From the NCBI GenBank assembly GCA_039105265.1, contig JAPFFF010000014.1, forward strand, positions 2,914,001 through 2,978,000: a DNA stretch of 64,000 nt, given 5' to 3'. The translations under genes and the position numbers were made by a program. This DNA is from Tritrichomonas musculus. Taxonomy: Eukaryota > Parabasalia > Tritrichomonadida > Tritrichomonadidae. Positions 9,669-19,574 of the stretch are shown here, one piece after another. How positions within the stretch are numbered: the first letter of the stretch is position 1; each line of letters starts with the position of its first letter. The notes under the pieces are model-generated. The model was not told where the DNA came from. It saw nothing but the letters and a program-made list of their open reading frames with translations, and did not search any database.

Positions 9669-12555
9669 CGTTTAAATCCTATATTATCATTTTCAAAAAA
9701 ATTTATCGAGTAGAATTTAGGTTGACATGTCTCTTTTTGTATCAATATTTTAGGGGAATCGTATTTTTCTACGCCGCTTTTTGAAAACTTTCTAAATTTT
9801 TGAATACTTTTTTATACTTTTTTTATTCAATTTTTGCTAAGTAATTCATAATTATTAATTATATAGTTAAAATAGATTCCCGATTCATCCAGCAATTCAA
9901 GGAGCCCGATTCGGCTTCGTGCAGCCCCGTGGTGATTACTGGTGTGGATATTCATGAAAAATTATGTAAAAATAAAAAAAATCATGTCAAAAAGCAAATA
10001 GTGATAATTTTTCGGTATAATTATAATATACGATTTTTTTGGTTAATTTTCTTAACAGAGTAAGTCAAATTTCACCTTATGATGGCGGTTATTTACTCTT
10101 CATGAGTTGCTACTCATGGATAGAAAAACCATTCAAAAAGTGGTATAAAAAAAAGGTGGGTGGAGTTTTGTTTGGAATAAAAATTCTTTTATTTGATATA
10201 TTATATTTATAATATAATATTAATTGGAATTATTAATTATTTATAAGTATTTATTCGTTGATCGCAGCTAAATATATGTTTTTATTTTTCAGTCGTCATT
10301 GAATTTTTTTGAATAGGAAAAATTGAAAAAACTAAAATAAAATAAAATATGTATTTTTTATTATAATACTCTTGGGTTTTAACTATTTACATACGCAATT
10401 GATCATTTTCTTTTTTGAATGCCATCTCTTTTCAATTTGAGAATTGGCTAATAAAAGTTTTGATTATTCACTAAAAACTCTTTTTAGAGTTGCAAAGTAT
10501 GATTTTTTAAACGATCATTACTTATGATTCATTTTGAAAATGTGAATTTCAAAGAGAGTTTTCTTTTATTTTAATTGTGAATCTAGAATAAATATTGGAT
10601 TCAACAAACATGGATTTTGATCTTTTTTTCTGAAGTTTTAGGCCTTTTGATGTCTTAATATGTGTCTTAAGAAATGAATTTTGGGACTATTGTCGATTAA
10701 ACATAGAATTAATAGATTAGATTCTGTTGGTTAATTCAAAATTAAGCTCCTTAGGCTTGAATATTTCATTTTATGATAATATCAAGTTAGTTTAAAAAAA
10801 TAGTTTCTTGTATGTTTTCATTTATTTATGTATATTTATAGAATATGAAAATTTACAAATTGAGAAAAGAATCCAATATCTCACAAAATTTGTTCAATAT
10901 CATTGAATTATTTAATAATAAATACTTGATTATTTAATATGTTATATAATATAATTATTATCTATTTATTTGTTTAGTTATTTGTTTACATTTGATTTCA
11001 TTTTTAAATATATATTATTAAATAATCAATAAGATATAATAATGTAACAAAAAATAATATCATAATACAAATTTTAAAACAAATATATTTATATTAAAAT
11101 AGTGTTTTAATTTGTTATATATGATTATATATTGTTTATACATTTATATAAATGTTATTATAATATTTATATATTTAAAATACTGTTATATATTGAGATA
11201 ATACATTTTTTAATAATACGGTTTGAATTCAAAATTTTGAATATATTTTCTGAGTACCATTTTGTATGGTTTATTTTAATTGTAAAATAGCGGTTATATA
11301 GAAAAGAGAAAAAGCCCCTGAAAAAGCATTCACTTTTTATAAAAATAAATTTTATATTTTTACAAAAAATTCATAGAATAACGTATAAACTAAACAAAAA
11401 GAAAAGATAAACTTATCAATTTTTATAATTCAAAAATACTCCAATCACATTCAAATATTTTTTGAGTGTATATCTTTTTATAATAATTATAAATGAATTT
11501 TTATTTGCATATATTATTATTTATATACTACAAATATTAATTAAAAATCAAAAAATTATAGCTACTGTCATCATATTAATCCAAATATTTGTTTCAATTT
11601 CTAAAAAATAATAAAATATAAAAATAATGGTGATGCTCGAGTAAAATGTGAATTTTATTTTTTTACATTGATTAAAAATAAATATAAAGATATATATTAT
11701 AATATAATAAATAAAATATAACTGAATTGCCAAATTTTTCCCAAAATGTGACAAAAATCTCCGATTTCACAATTTTATGAAAGAATTGACGAATTATTAA
11801 TTCTAATTTATATTCGGTAATAAATGCTTGTATATATATTTGATTTGCTAATATCTAATTTTATTCTTTGCTTCAAAAAACTTCATTTGATATAAAAATC
11901 ACTACTTAAAATATTTGCCAATAAATCATTATTTACACTTAATATTCATAATACAATTTATTATATAAAAAAAGACTAATATAAAAAATATAACAAACAT
12001 AAAATATTATTATATTACTAATAAAATTTCGAAGAAAAAGATTAAATATTTAGCCAATCAAAAATTTTTTTGAGTCCCCACACATTTTATAAAAAAAACG
12101 ATTGTCCAATATTAACCCTTCCTTTTTCCATATCGCATTTTCTTTAACGTAACTTTAAATGTTAATATTTTTTTAACCGTAAAATTAGCTTGTAGATCAA
12201 TATTTTTGTTTGAAATCAATATTTTTCAAAAGGTATTTGACTAAAAAATATTTTAGCAATGAGCTTCAAATATATGAGAATATTATTATGGAACAAATAA
12301 AAAAAGTATATTCATCTTTTCTCTCGATTTCTCAAAAAACAATATTTTTTATGAGTCACCCAAAAAAATGAAAGAATTTCTAAACATACATGATATTAAT
12401 GTTTTTTAAAAAATATAATAAATCTAAATTTTAAATTTTAAAATCGAAAAATTCTTAATTGAACAAAATAAATTCATTTTCCAAACACAAAATTTTAAAA
12501 GTTTACATTATATAAATATTAACTTAAATACATTGGATGGAAAGAGATGATACAA

Positions 12556-14196
12556 TCATAACGAATTATCGCTGGAGAAAGGATAGAAAGAATCTGGAGG
12601 AATGCCCTTGACACGTGGATTTGGTTGCAAGTATCGATGTGAAGGATTATTTGAAATTTTCATAAAGGAACATTTAAATATTATCTGATTTGAAGATGTT
12701 TGTACTAAATCACCACTTGGTCGGAATAAAATAGCAGAAAAAATTTTATTTTGTGGATTATTTACGTTACCTATGTTATAATAAAAAATGTTTAACGTGT
12801 ATAAACTGGTATCAGAAGTACGCACATTTACGTCTACCCAGTCATCAGCAAATTCGGGATTTCCTTGTGCAAGTTTGGATATTTGAAAATCTGTATAAAA
12901 TTGTGCACTGCCATTTGGAAAACCAGAAATCATGTCAACTCCAAATAAAAGTGGAGTATAATTGATGTTTTCACCGTATCCAAATGGAACAGGAAAAGGT
13001 TCTTCTTCTTGAGAGCCTTTTTGAAGAATGATAACAGGTTGGCCAAAAGCATAGCCAAAATCACCTGATTTCATTTTAGTGCGGTTTTCATTTTGATTTA
13101 TATAATCTATTGTAACTGACAAAGGTAGGATCGTCTCATTGTTATATGGTTTTTGTTCAATTGTAATATTAACATCTGTTATACTCATATCACTAACAAA
13201 AAATTGAATAGCAACCGATGACACATACGAATTACCTTGGATTGAGTACATATTTTTTTTTAAGTCAGTTGTAGAGCTTGTATTATCTGTATTGTTAAGT
13301 TCTGTTATGCTAATAGGATATTTAACATTAAGAAGTATATTATCGCCCTCATTTGTATTGCCTGAATCTATTTTAGAATTGCTATCAGAATTATCAACTA
13401 TGGCTGCGTTATTAGATGAGTCATTGACGTATGAATCATTATTGTATGAGTCATTTATAAATGAATCATTGATGTATGAATCATTATTGTATGAGTCATT
13501 TATAAATGAATCATTGATGGATGAGTCATTGATGAATGAATCGTTGATATATGAGTCGTTAATAAATGAATCATTAACGTATGAATTATTAATGTCATCT
13601 TCTGAAAAATATGTATCTTGTACACCTGTAATATTTATATTGAAACTAATTTTGTTTGATGATATATAAGTTGTTTCATTAATAATATTAATAAAATCAT
13701 CAACAATACTTTGAGAGCTTGAATTTACTTCATAATAGCAAGTAACTGATGATGGGATCAAAAATTTTGCTTCTTTTTTCTTTCCGCAAATTGTTGAGGA
13801 GATAGAAATACTTGGATAAAAAAGCGATTGGTTTACATTTCCAGTATTTATCATGACTGATGATCCATATGTTAGAGAAGAAGGTTGAGGTTCAATTGTC
13901 GTAAATGCAGAAGGAGTATCGTAATTTACTTTTGATGAAGGTCGGTAATTTTCGACAACATCTTTTCTGTTATCTTTTTTTATGCAAAATATTTCAACTA
14001 AAATCCAATTCCAAAGTGGTAGTCTTCGTTGAAATGATTTGCTTGGGCATTGAAATAAATAGTCATCTTCGACTAATTGTTGTTGGCAATTTATATCGCA
14101 TAATGTTCTATTTTGGGCAAAAAAACAAGTGCATTTATCGTTTGGTGAAATGCGTGCTCCAATAGTATGGAGAAATAAAAAGAAGCAAGATATCAT
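12556..14196 (-). CDS. Secreted-type protein with N-D-S sequon repeat array
   Basis: 546 residues. The N-terminus (MISCFFLFLHTIGARI) looks like a signal peptide, followed by a Cys-rich stretch (residues ~22-50). A second hydrophobic stretch near 60-72 (LWNWILVEIFCI) might instead be a membrane segment. Residues ~203-262 are twelve pentapeptides of the type N-D-S-[FYS]-[INV], each carrying an N-x-S glycosylation sequon. The C-terminal ~200 residues look globular, with beta-strand-like segments and FGYAFGQPVIILQKG. No C-terminal anchor is visible. No family was recognised. An M3-like GGCCGTTT lies ~12 bases before the ATG. Confidence 0.7.
   Translation of the reverse strand: MISCFFLFLHTIGARISPNDKCTCFFAQNRTLCDINCQQQLVEDDYLFQCPSKSFQRRLPLWNWILVEIFCIKKDNRKDVVENYRPSSKVNYDTPSAFTTIEPQPSSLTYGSSVMINTGNVNQSLFYPSISISSTICGKKKEAKFLIPSSVTCYYEVNSSSQSIVDDFINIINETTYISSNKISFNINITGVQDTYFSEDDINNSYVNDSFINDSYINDSFINDSSINDSFINDSYNNDSYINDSFINDSYNNDSYVNDSSNNAAIVDNSDSNSKIDSGNTNEGDNILLNVKYPISITELNNTDNTSSTTDLKKNMYSIQGNSYVSSVAIQFFVSDMSITDVNITIEQKPYNNETILPLSVTIDYINQNENRTKMKSGDFGYAFGQPVIILQKGSQEEEPFPVPFGYGENINYTPLLFGVDMISGFPNGSAQFYTDFQISKLAQGNPEFADDWVDVNVRTSDTSLYTLNIFYYNIGNVNNPQNKIFSAILFRPSGDLVQTSSNQIIFKCSFMKISNNPSHRYLQPNPRVKGIPPDSFYPFSSDNSL
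13413..13590 (-). repeat. 15-bp tandem repeat array encoding NDS(F/Y)(I/N) pentapeptides
   Basis: About twelve imperfect, in-frame 15-bp units (coding strand type AATGATTCATTYATW). Variation falls mostly in codons 4 and 5, while the Asn-Asp-Ser codons are kept, so purifying pressure on the sequon is possible. In-frame expansion or contraction of such arrays is common. Confidence 0.85.
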
Positions 14197-14205
14197 TTAA
14201 TTAAA

Positions 14206-14213
14206 AAACGGCC
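14206..14213 (-). promoter_or_regulatory. M3-like motif before the sequon-array gene
   Basis: On the minus strand GGCCGTTT is followed by TTTAATTAA and the ATG at 14196. This fits the trichomonad M3-type core promoter motif. Confidence 0.35.
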
Positions 14214-14397
14214 ACTTTTGAATTTCATAAAAAATTGATTTATTTATAAAATCTAAAATATGAGGAATAATAATAGTTTTATTATTTCGTATTTGGAATA
14301 ATTTTCAAATAACTCTATATCAATAAGATTTACAAAGAAGAAGATGCCAAGTAATAAGAACATGGAAGATATCGGTCTATATAGCAATTAACTAAAT

Positions 14398-15108
14398 TCA
14401 TTGGGTAGTTGTTGCAAATTTTGTGATTACTGATGATGAAACAATTCCAGCAAGTCTTTGATTATTATTTAAAACATGTAAAACTTGATCTGTCGTAATA
14501 GTCATATCTTTAGGGTCACCACTACCTCGAAAAGACAATAAAGAAACGCTACTTTCTAGTAAAAACAAAATAAATTTTTTCAATTCTTGAAAAATGAGGC
14601 AAGTCGCTTTTGTATCTGAATCAAAATCGCGGCTACTTAATAAAATCTTAATTCTCAAATGAAGTTGGTTGATTGATGGAAGATGTCTGAGGTCTGATGC
14701 TGTGTAAGTCATGAAATTATCTTTCGGTTGGCTATTGGTTACTGGGGGAGTTTTCTTAATGTGAGTTGGAACAGCAGGTCGAGGAAGTGTTACATTAGGA
14801 GGAGGAATCATTGAAAAATGTGCATTGTAAATAATTGATCTTATAAGTTGGTTATGTAATACTTTGGCTTCTGGGGTTTTCAAATATGAATGCATTTTTT
14901 CATCAAATATCTGCTTCGAGCATTGGCCATGTAGAAAGCATGCAAGAGTATTCCAATAATCAGGTTCTGTGACGTTGTCAATCAATTGATTTTTAATTAA
15001 AAGACAGTCCTTTCGTTGTGAGTAAATATTGGATGAATTTTTAATACGTGCCAAAGATGTTTCTGGGGATTCACCAACTTGAATTGATTCTGATATTAAA
15101 GTGCTCAT
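14398..15108 (-). CDS. SAGA complex subunit TADA1/Ada1 homologue
   Basis: 236 residues. Residues ~45-95 match the SAGA-Tad1 family: YWNTLACFLHGQCSKQIFDE then KVLHNQLIRSIIYNA, corresponding to the family's Y-W-x-x-L-x-x-F-L-x-G-x-x-S-K-x-E-F-D and L-H-N-Q-L-I-x-S-I-x-x-N-A. A proline-rich linker follows, and the C-terminal third carries a helical stretch (ATCLIFQELKKFILFLLESS) compatible with the histone-fold-like region of Ada1. Ada1 is a core structural subunit of the SAGA histone acetyltransferase co-activator in the nucleus. The start is supported by a stop-rich leader and the fit of the family domain near the N-terminus. Confidence 0.72.
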   Translation of the reverse strand: MSTLISESIQVGESPETSLARIKNSSNIYSQRKDCLLIKNQLIDNVTEPDYWNTLACFLHGQCSKQIFDEKMHSYLKTPEAKVLHNQLIRSIIYNAHFSMIPPPNVTLPRPAVPTHIKKTPPVTNSQPKDNFMTYTASDLRHLPSINQLHLRIKILLSSRDFDSDTKATCLIFQELKKFILFLLESSVSLLSFRGSGDPKDMTITTDQVLHVLNNNQRLAGIVSSSVITKFATTTQ

Positions 15109-15513
15109 TTATAAATTTTACTCTAATAAAAATTGAGAAAAAAAAAAAATGGCAGGTTTGAAATTTGTTAAAAAATAATTATGCTTCAAAAAGTTTTGCA
15201 TCGTTTTTTTTTTTTTTTTTTCTTTATCAAAGATATTCAAAAAAAAAAAAAAAGCAATACTGATCTTTATTAAATTGCTTATATCAACTTATACAGTATT
15301 TTTACAATTATAATGAATTGATGTTTAAGTAGATTTCTACTTAATCATAAAAGAAACAACTCAAATTATACGAAAAGTGAAAGTGAAGTATAGAATCAAC
15401 TTCACTTTGAACAAAAAAAAAAGATAGGATGAATTTTGGTAAAATTGAAATGTCATCAAAATCAGCAATTATAAACAACAATTTAATTTACAAAACAAAC
15501 AAAACAAAGAAAT
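15109..15513. other. Spacer with opposed homopolymer runs and a small hairpin
   Basis: This lies between the TADA1 start and the 3' end of the ARM-like gene. A T-run near 15206-15222 faces an A-run near 15240-15254, which could fold back on itself. A perfect AAAGTGAAGT/ACTTCACTTT hairpin occurs at 15380-15408. No gene seen. Confidence 0.5.
15380..15408. repeat. 10-bp hairpin downstream of the ARM-like gene
   Basis: Arms AAAGTGAAGT (15380-15389) and ACTTCACTTT (15399-15408) with a 9-base loop, ~105 bases past the stop of the minus-strand gene. A role in 3' end formation is only a guess. Confidence 0.45.
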
Positions 15514-16797
15514 TCAATCTTTTAACTTTTCCAGAATTTCGTCATCAATATCACTTTCATCCAACAATTTAGAGAAAAATTGATACAATTTTGTATTTGA
15601 AATAAATTTTGTCATTAGCAAATGAAGAGTTTGAATGCAAATCTCAGCATCTTCTTCATTCTCTTGAGAAATCTGAATCATTTTTTTCAAGAGATTTTCG
15701 TCATTTATCATTTCAACCTGCGGACTTGACAATTTTAAATACAAACCTAAAATGATATGAGTTACTTTTTGTTGACAACAAAAATTCAAATTTTCAAGTG
15801 TTTCTTTTTTTATTTTCAAATTTCGAACCAATTCAAAAATATTGTTTATATTAAAAGCCTCATTAGCCGAATTTACTAGTGAAATTAGAAAATCAAAAAC
15901 AAAAATTTTTATATTTATATCGTCGTGAAATGTATAGCTAAATATTAAATCAACTAATTCTTTATTTTCAAAAAATTGATTGATTGAAGATTCAGAAAAA
16001 GTGAAAATAATTGAAAAAATTGAAATGGTGGTTGATACAACATCAAAATTTTCATTTGACAATAGAGAAATTAATCGATTATCAAAACAAATATTTGGCC
16101 ATATTTTTTCTAAAATTTGCTTGTTAGAAATGCAGTTTTTAATGCATTTTAAGGTTTCAAGAATTAATCTACTTTTTGGAAATGTTAAATACAAAAAAAT
16201 TGAATCTAAAATTGATAAATCTGGAAATTGGATGAAAGAGGATGAATAAATGATTTGAAGTTGGTCTATAAATTGTGTTTGATCCATGTTCCTAATATTG
16301 TTCAATAAATCATATTTTATCATCATGAGGATTGATTCAGGGACTCGCTTAATAGTTGCACAAAGAAAAAGTAGTATTTGCTTGTAAAAAGAAATGTTTA
16401 CGCTTGGTTGAATTTTTTGAATTAAATTTTGATAAAAGCCTGATGTCGAAAATAGATTATAAAAACTTGGACAAAATTGAATTAATATTGTTAAAAATTG
16501 AAGAGATATGCATGAATATTTTTCGATGTTTGCTAATAAGCAAATCTCATTAACAATTTCAATTGTAATCTTGGGAATAAGAAATTTTTGAAATGATCTA
16601 ATCATTTGATTTAAAGTTTTTAGTCCTTCTATTTTGATATCTAGCTCTATGTTCATGAGTTGCTTGATGGCTGATTCAATTGTTAATGATATTCTATGAT
16701 TGGTATCGTCGGAATCAGTATTATAAGAAGAGAAAAAGTAAAACGAATTTAAATCATTTTTATCAATTCTCACATCTCTTCTTGTTTCATAATTCAT
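15514..16797 (-). CDS. Helical-repeat (ARM/HEAT-like) hypothetical protein
   Basis: 427 residues, almost wholly alpha-helical by composition, with repeated ~40-residue units of hydrophobic helices: SLTIESAIKQLMNIELDIKI, then EGLKTLNQMIRSF, ISLQFLTILIQFCPSFYNLF, and later NIKIFVFDFLISLVNSANEA. The arrangement resembles armadillo/importin-alpha-like scaffolds, but the sequence is divergent and I do not recognise a named family. There is no signal peptide or membrane segment, so it is likely cytosolic or nuclear and protein-binding. On the minus strand the leader holds TTTCATGAAAAGACC just before the ATG. Confidence 0.65.
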   Translation of the reverse strand: MNYETRRDVRIDKNDLNSFYFFSSYNTDSDDTNHRISLTIESAIKQLMNIELDIKIEGLKTLNQMIRSFQKFLIPKITIEIVNEICLLANIEKYSCISLQFLTILIQFCPSFYNLFSTSGFYQNLIQKIQPSVNISFYKQILLFLCATIKRVPESILMMIKYDLLNNIRNMDQTQFIDQLQIIYSSSFIQFPDLSILDSIFLYLTFPKSRLILETLKCIKNCISNKQILEKIWPNICFDNRLISLLSNENFDVVSTTISIFSIIFTFSESSINQFFENKELVDLIFSYTFHDDINIKIFVFDFLISLVNSANEAFNINNIFELVRNLKIKKETLENLNFCCQQKVTHIILGLYLKLSSPQVEMINDENLLKKMIQISQENEEDAEICIQTLHLLMTKFISNTKLYQFFSKLLDESDIDDEILEKLKD

Positions 16798-17345
16798 TAG
16801 GTCTTTTCATGAAATAATCTTTGAGCTGCTAAACCATTCAATTTTTGACACTTTTTGAATTGTAAACCACAAAATCATGAATTGGTAAACACAATTTTTA
16901 ATTGCCAAAATTATTAAACTATTAAATAAATGCAGATTTCTATTTTTATCCTTATATTTTTTTTAACTATATTATAGAAATGAAAAAAAAAATCAGATAA
17001 TTGCCAAGAGATTTTATATGATTTTCATTGGTTCATTCCAATGATTAAAATTCATGCATCGCACAATGCAATAAATCATTATTTACAGATAAAATTTTCA
17101 TCATATTATCATATGTAATAATATGTTTTTAATCCAATTGCTATCACATATAATAAATTTTGTTCACCGACTTTAAAAATCTGATATAATATGTTTTTAA
17201 TCCAATTGCTATCTATTTCAATATGCATTTATAATATTCAATCTTTAAAAAAAAATAAATAAAAAATTTGCTCAAATATGGTAAATATTTGATGATATTT
17301 AAACAATAAAAGATAATTGGTTTGGAAATATAATATAATAATTGA
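16798..17345. other. Spacer with a 28-bp direct repeat
   Basis: 548 bases upstream of the ARM-like gene and downstream of the acyl-anchored protein gene. No gene seen; it contains the direct repeat listed separately. Confidence 0.5.
17118..17213. repeat. 28-bp perfect direct repeat, 68 bp apart
   Basis: The word starting ATAATATGTTTTTAATCCAA and ending TTGCTATC occurs at 17118-17145 and 17186-17213 without mismatch. This could be a local duplication or a footprint of slippage. Confidence 0.75.
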
Positions 17346-17633
17346 TTACTTTGTTGTTGCCTGATGTTCCTCTTCTTCTTCTGCTAATAATTCTTCGATC
17401 TTTTCTTCGTCAATAGAAGATGTATCAGTATCTTCGTTATTATCATCATTATCATCTATTGCTGCAAAATTTATGTCTTGTAATAAAGGTGTTGGAGTTG
17501 TTGATACTTGAATAATTGAATCTGAATTTCTATCTTCCTTTTTAAGAAGTGATTTCTGATCTTCAGCTTGATCATTCGAAAATCCGGTATAATCTCCTTG
17601 ATTATTTAAGCAGCAACTACAAACACTCCCCAT
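17346..17633 (-). CDS. Small acidic protein with predicted N-myristoylation/palmitoylation
   Basis: 95 residues. It begins MGSVCSCC: Gly2 and Ser6 fit an N-myristoylation signal and Cys5, Cys7 and Cys8 are candidate palmitoylation sites, so the protein is probably anchored on the cytosolic face of a membrane. The rest is hydrophilic, with an acidic C-terminal half (runs of D/E) and a short helical region IDEEKIEELLAEEEEE. The design recalls LAMTOR1/p18-type anchors (acyl head, dileucine-like LLKK), but it is shorter and I see no further homology. Confidence 0.6.
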   Translation of the reverse strand: MGSVCSCCLNNQGDYTGFSNDQAEDQKSLLKKEDRNSDSIIQVSTTPTPLLQDINFAAIDDNDDNNEDTDTSSIDEEKIEELLAEEEEEHQATTK

Positions 17634-17971
17634 TTTTGTTTTTTTAAAAAAGTTGGAATTTAAATTAGGCCCTCAATTTTGTATCTTTCAATTTTTGTCA
17701 GCATCAATTCCAATCATTTGGAAATCAAATCAATAAAATAAACCTTAATTATTACGCTTAAATAGTATAATAAATTGGGATCAAATAAAAGCTAGAAAGT
17801 ATATTAATCTTTATTCATAATATTTACATAACGAATTTGAATAATAAGATGGGGTTAAATAATCATAAATATATATGATGACAATACTAATAATAAGCGC
17901 ATTAGATTCTCTGAAGAATCCATAAAGAGGTAAAGATAAAATAATTGACGTGATATATTCATTTTTTGTAT
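17634..17971. other. Intergenic spacer
   Basis: 338 A+T-rich bases between minus-strand genes; nothing recognised. Confidence 0.5.
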
Positions 17972-18721
17972 TCAACTCAGATCTTCTATGTCAAAATAAG
18001 AACGGTGCTTAGAAAATTCTTGAAGAGTTAGATTTGAAATTTTTGGAAGATTCAATAATAATTTTGAGTTTTGAAATTTAATTAACTGGTATGGTGAAGG
18101 TTCCTCAATAATGCTAACATTATTAAACATAGAAAGATTTTTTTCCATTTCTGTTTGAGGCACTCTGTGCTCATTAATAGTATTTTCCCAAGAATAATGA
18201 CGAGCATATTTGTCATATGAAAAGCTAGAATCAAATTTTGCTTGTTCTGCTCTTTGGATTTGCAAAGAATATGTGGGATCAATCGAGAAAAGTGAAAGCT
18301 CATCATCATTGTTATTGTTGGATTCAGATTCTTTTTGAGAATTTGCATTTTGATCGTCATTCATTGGTTCAAGGCATTTCAACATTCGTAGAAGTTCTGC
18401 AGCTGGTTTCGTACTGTGGTAAACTGATGCAAAGATTCTTTGCTTTGATAAGAAAACAAGAAGGTCGATTATGGTTTCTTGAAGATAGGCTGTTGATTTG
18501 AAACCAATTACAATTACAGATGACCATTTGTTAAATTCAAGAGCTGTAAAAAGAATCGATCGATTTGTTGATTTTAAATAATCATCAAGTAATTTCATAC
18601 GAAAAGTTTTTGGAATTACTTTGCATTTAAAAAAGACAACATCTTCACTAGAAAAACTAATAAAGTCAGATGTTAAATCGCCAATAAATTGAGGTAAAAA
18701 TTTTGATAAATTGTTCTGCAT
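17972..18721 (-). CDS. Hypothetical protein
   Basis: 249 residues. The N-terminal ~115 residues look like a small alpha/beta domain (SSVIVIGFKSTAYLQETIID, then LLVFLSKQRIFASVYHS). An N/E-rich linker follows (~125-140), then a Tyr-rich stretch (FDSSFSYDKYARHYSWENTI) and a C-terminal helical part. No signal peptide or membrane segment. I do not recognise the family; the N-terminal part could be an adaptor or Rossmann-like fold. The reading frame has typical local codon use, which supports a real gene. Confidence 0.55.
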   Translation of the reverse strand: MQNNLSKFLPQFIGDLTSDFISFSSEDVVFFKCKVIPKTFRMKLLDDYLKSTNRSILFTALEFNKWSSVIVIGFKSTAYLQETIIDLLVFLSKQRIFASVYHSTKPAAELLRMLKCLEPMNDDQNANSQKESESNNNNDDELSLFSIDPTYSLQIQRAEQAKFDSSFSYDKYARHYSWENTINEHRVPQTEMEKNLSMFNNVSIIEEPSPYQLIKFQNSKLLLNLPKISNLTLQEFSKHRSYFDIEDLS

Positions 18722-18936
18722 ATAATATAATATAAAAAATTTTGTTAATACAAGGTCAATTTTTCATCAATCTATAAAAAGCAGGCATAAATTCAGCAAG
18801 TTTGAACGCATGAATTTAAAATAAAGGTATAATTATAAAAATAGCGCTTTAATAAGAGAAAAAAGTGCAGAACTAGGAGAAATAAGTAATTCAAGTTTAT
18901 TTGTCACAAAATATTTTAGATCGTTTCCCAAAATAA

Positions 18937-19509
18937 TTAATGCAAATCATCAAATTCTAGAACAGCTTTGAGTATTTCGGGTGAATTTCTGATGCAAAAA
19001 TGATCAAATCCATCAAATTCCAAATATTTGAAGTTTGGCGTATGGCTTAATTCTTTTTTAATTAATTCAATATGCTCACATTTAACAATAGAATCATCTT
19101 TGCTCCATATAAATGTAAGTGAAAGAGGAAGTGACCTAATTTTTTCCCAATTAATATCTTTATCATAAAATGGCTTGTATTCAGGGCGCTTAGTTGCTGG
19201 GGCACTGACCAAAACGCCACCCTTAATACTTTTAACCCATTCTTCGTTTGTGGTTTCACCTAAAAAGCGTAGTAAAAAATATCCTCCCATTGAATGTGTA
19301 ACAAAATATATTTCATTTCCTAAGTAGTTTTCTTCAAGAACTGAAACGAGTGTATTTTTCCATGGTTGATATCTTGGATCATCAGAATTTGGAAAATTTG
19401 GGCCTAATACTTTCAGCCCTCTCTTTTCTAGCTCAGGTTTTACTGTTTTAAACCATAAATAATTTCCATGTCCTTTGAAACCGTGACAAAAAATATATAT
19501 TTTCTGCAT
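18937..19509 (-). CDS. RBBP9/YdeN-type serine hydrolase (alpha/beta hydrolase)
   Basis: 190 residues, the normal length of the family. The first strand IYIFCHGFKGHGNYLWF matches the H-G-x-x-G-x-x-x-x-x-W motif. The nucleophile elbow is THSMGG with Ser73; the acid is Asp138 or Asp139 in WSKDD; the base is His170 in FDGFDHF. All three triad residues are present, so an active esterase/serine hydrolase is expected; the natural substrate is unknown. The start is 65 bases from the divergent kinase gene, and an M3-like GACCGTTT lies ~16 bases before the ATG. Confidence 0.8.
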   Translation of the reverse strand: MQKIYIFCHGFKGHGNYLWFKTVKPELEKRGLKVLGPNFPNSDDPRYQPWKNTLVSVLEENYLGNEIYFVTHSMGGYFLLRFLGETTNEEWVKSIKGGVLVSAPATKRPEYKPFYDKDINWEKIRSLPLSLTFIWSKDDSIVKCEHIELIKKELSHTPNFKYLEFDGFDHFCIRNSPEILKAVLEFDDLH

Positions 19510-19574
19510 CAGAATATTTGGAATAAACGGTCTCTTTATTTTTCATTTGAAGAATTTAACAAATTGCCGAATAT
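19510..19574. promoter_or_regulatory. Short divergent promoter (hydrolase / TKL kinase)
   Basis: The 65 bases between two divergent ATGs contain TCATTT (19543-19548) for the plus-strand kinase and AAACGGTC (19525-19532), which is GACCGTTT on the minus strand, an M3-like motif for the hydrolase. Both fit trichomonad core-promoter patterns and indicate that promoters can be only tens of bases long here. Confidence 0.45.

Larger units (their letters stand above)
8294..12555. other. Gene-poor A+T-rich desert
   Basis: About 4.3 kb with no convincing intact gene. It holds weak minus-strand coding relics (about 8978-9668), one GC-richer patch (9873-9957) and many homopolymer and TA-rich stretches. 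I saw no clear long terminal inverted repeats here. Confidence 0.55.

Noticed and set aside
9873-9957. tRNA gene in the GC patch
   Set aside because: No complete cloverleaf or T-loop (GTTCRANY) could be drawn on either strand.
11548-11754. Minus-strand 68-codon ORF
   Set aside because: Poly-Ile/Phe/Tyr composition expected from random A+T-rich DNA; no leader motif.
13292-13669. Plus-strand ORF rich in SLINES/YES repeats
   Set aside because: It is the antisense image of the NDS repeat array.
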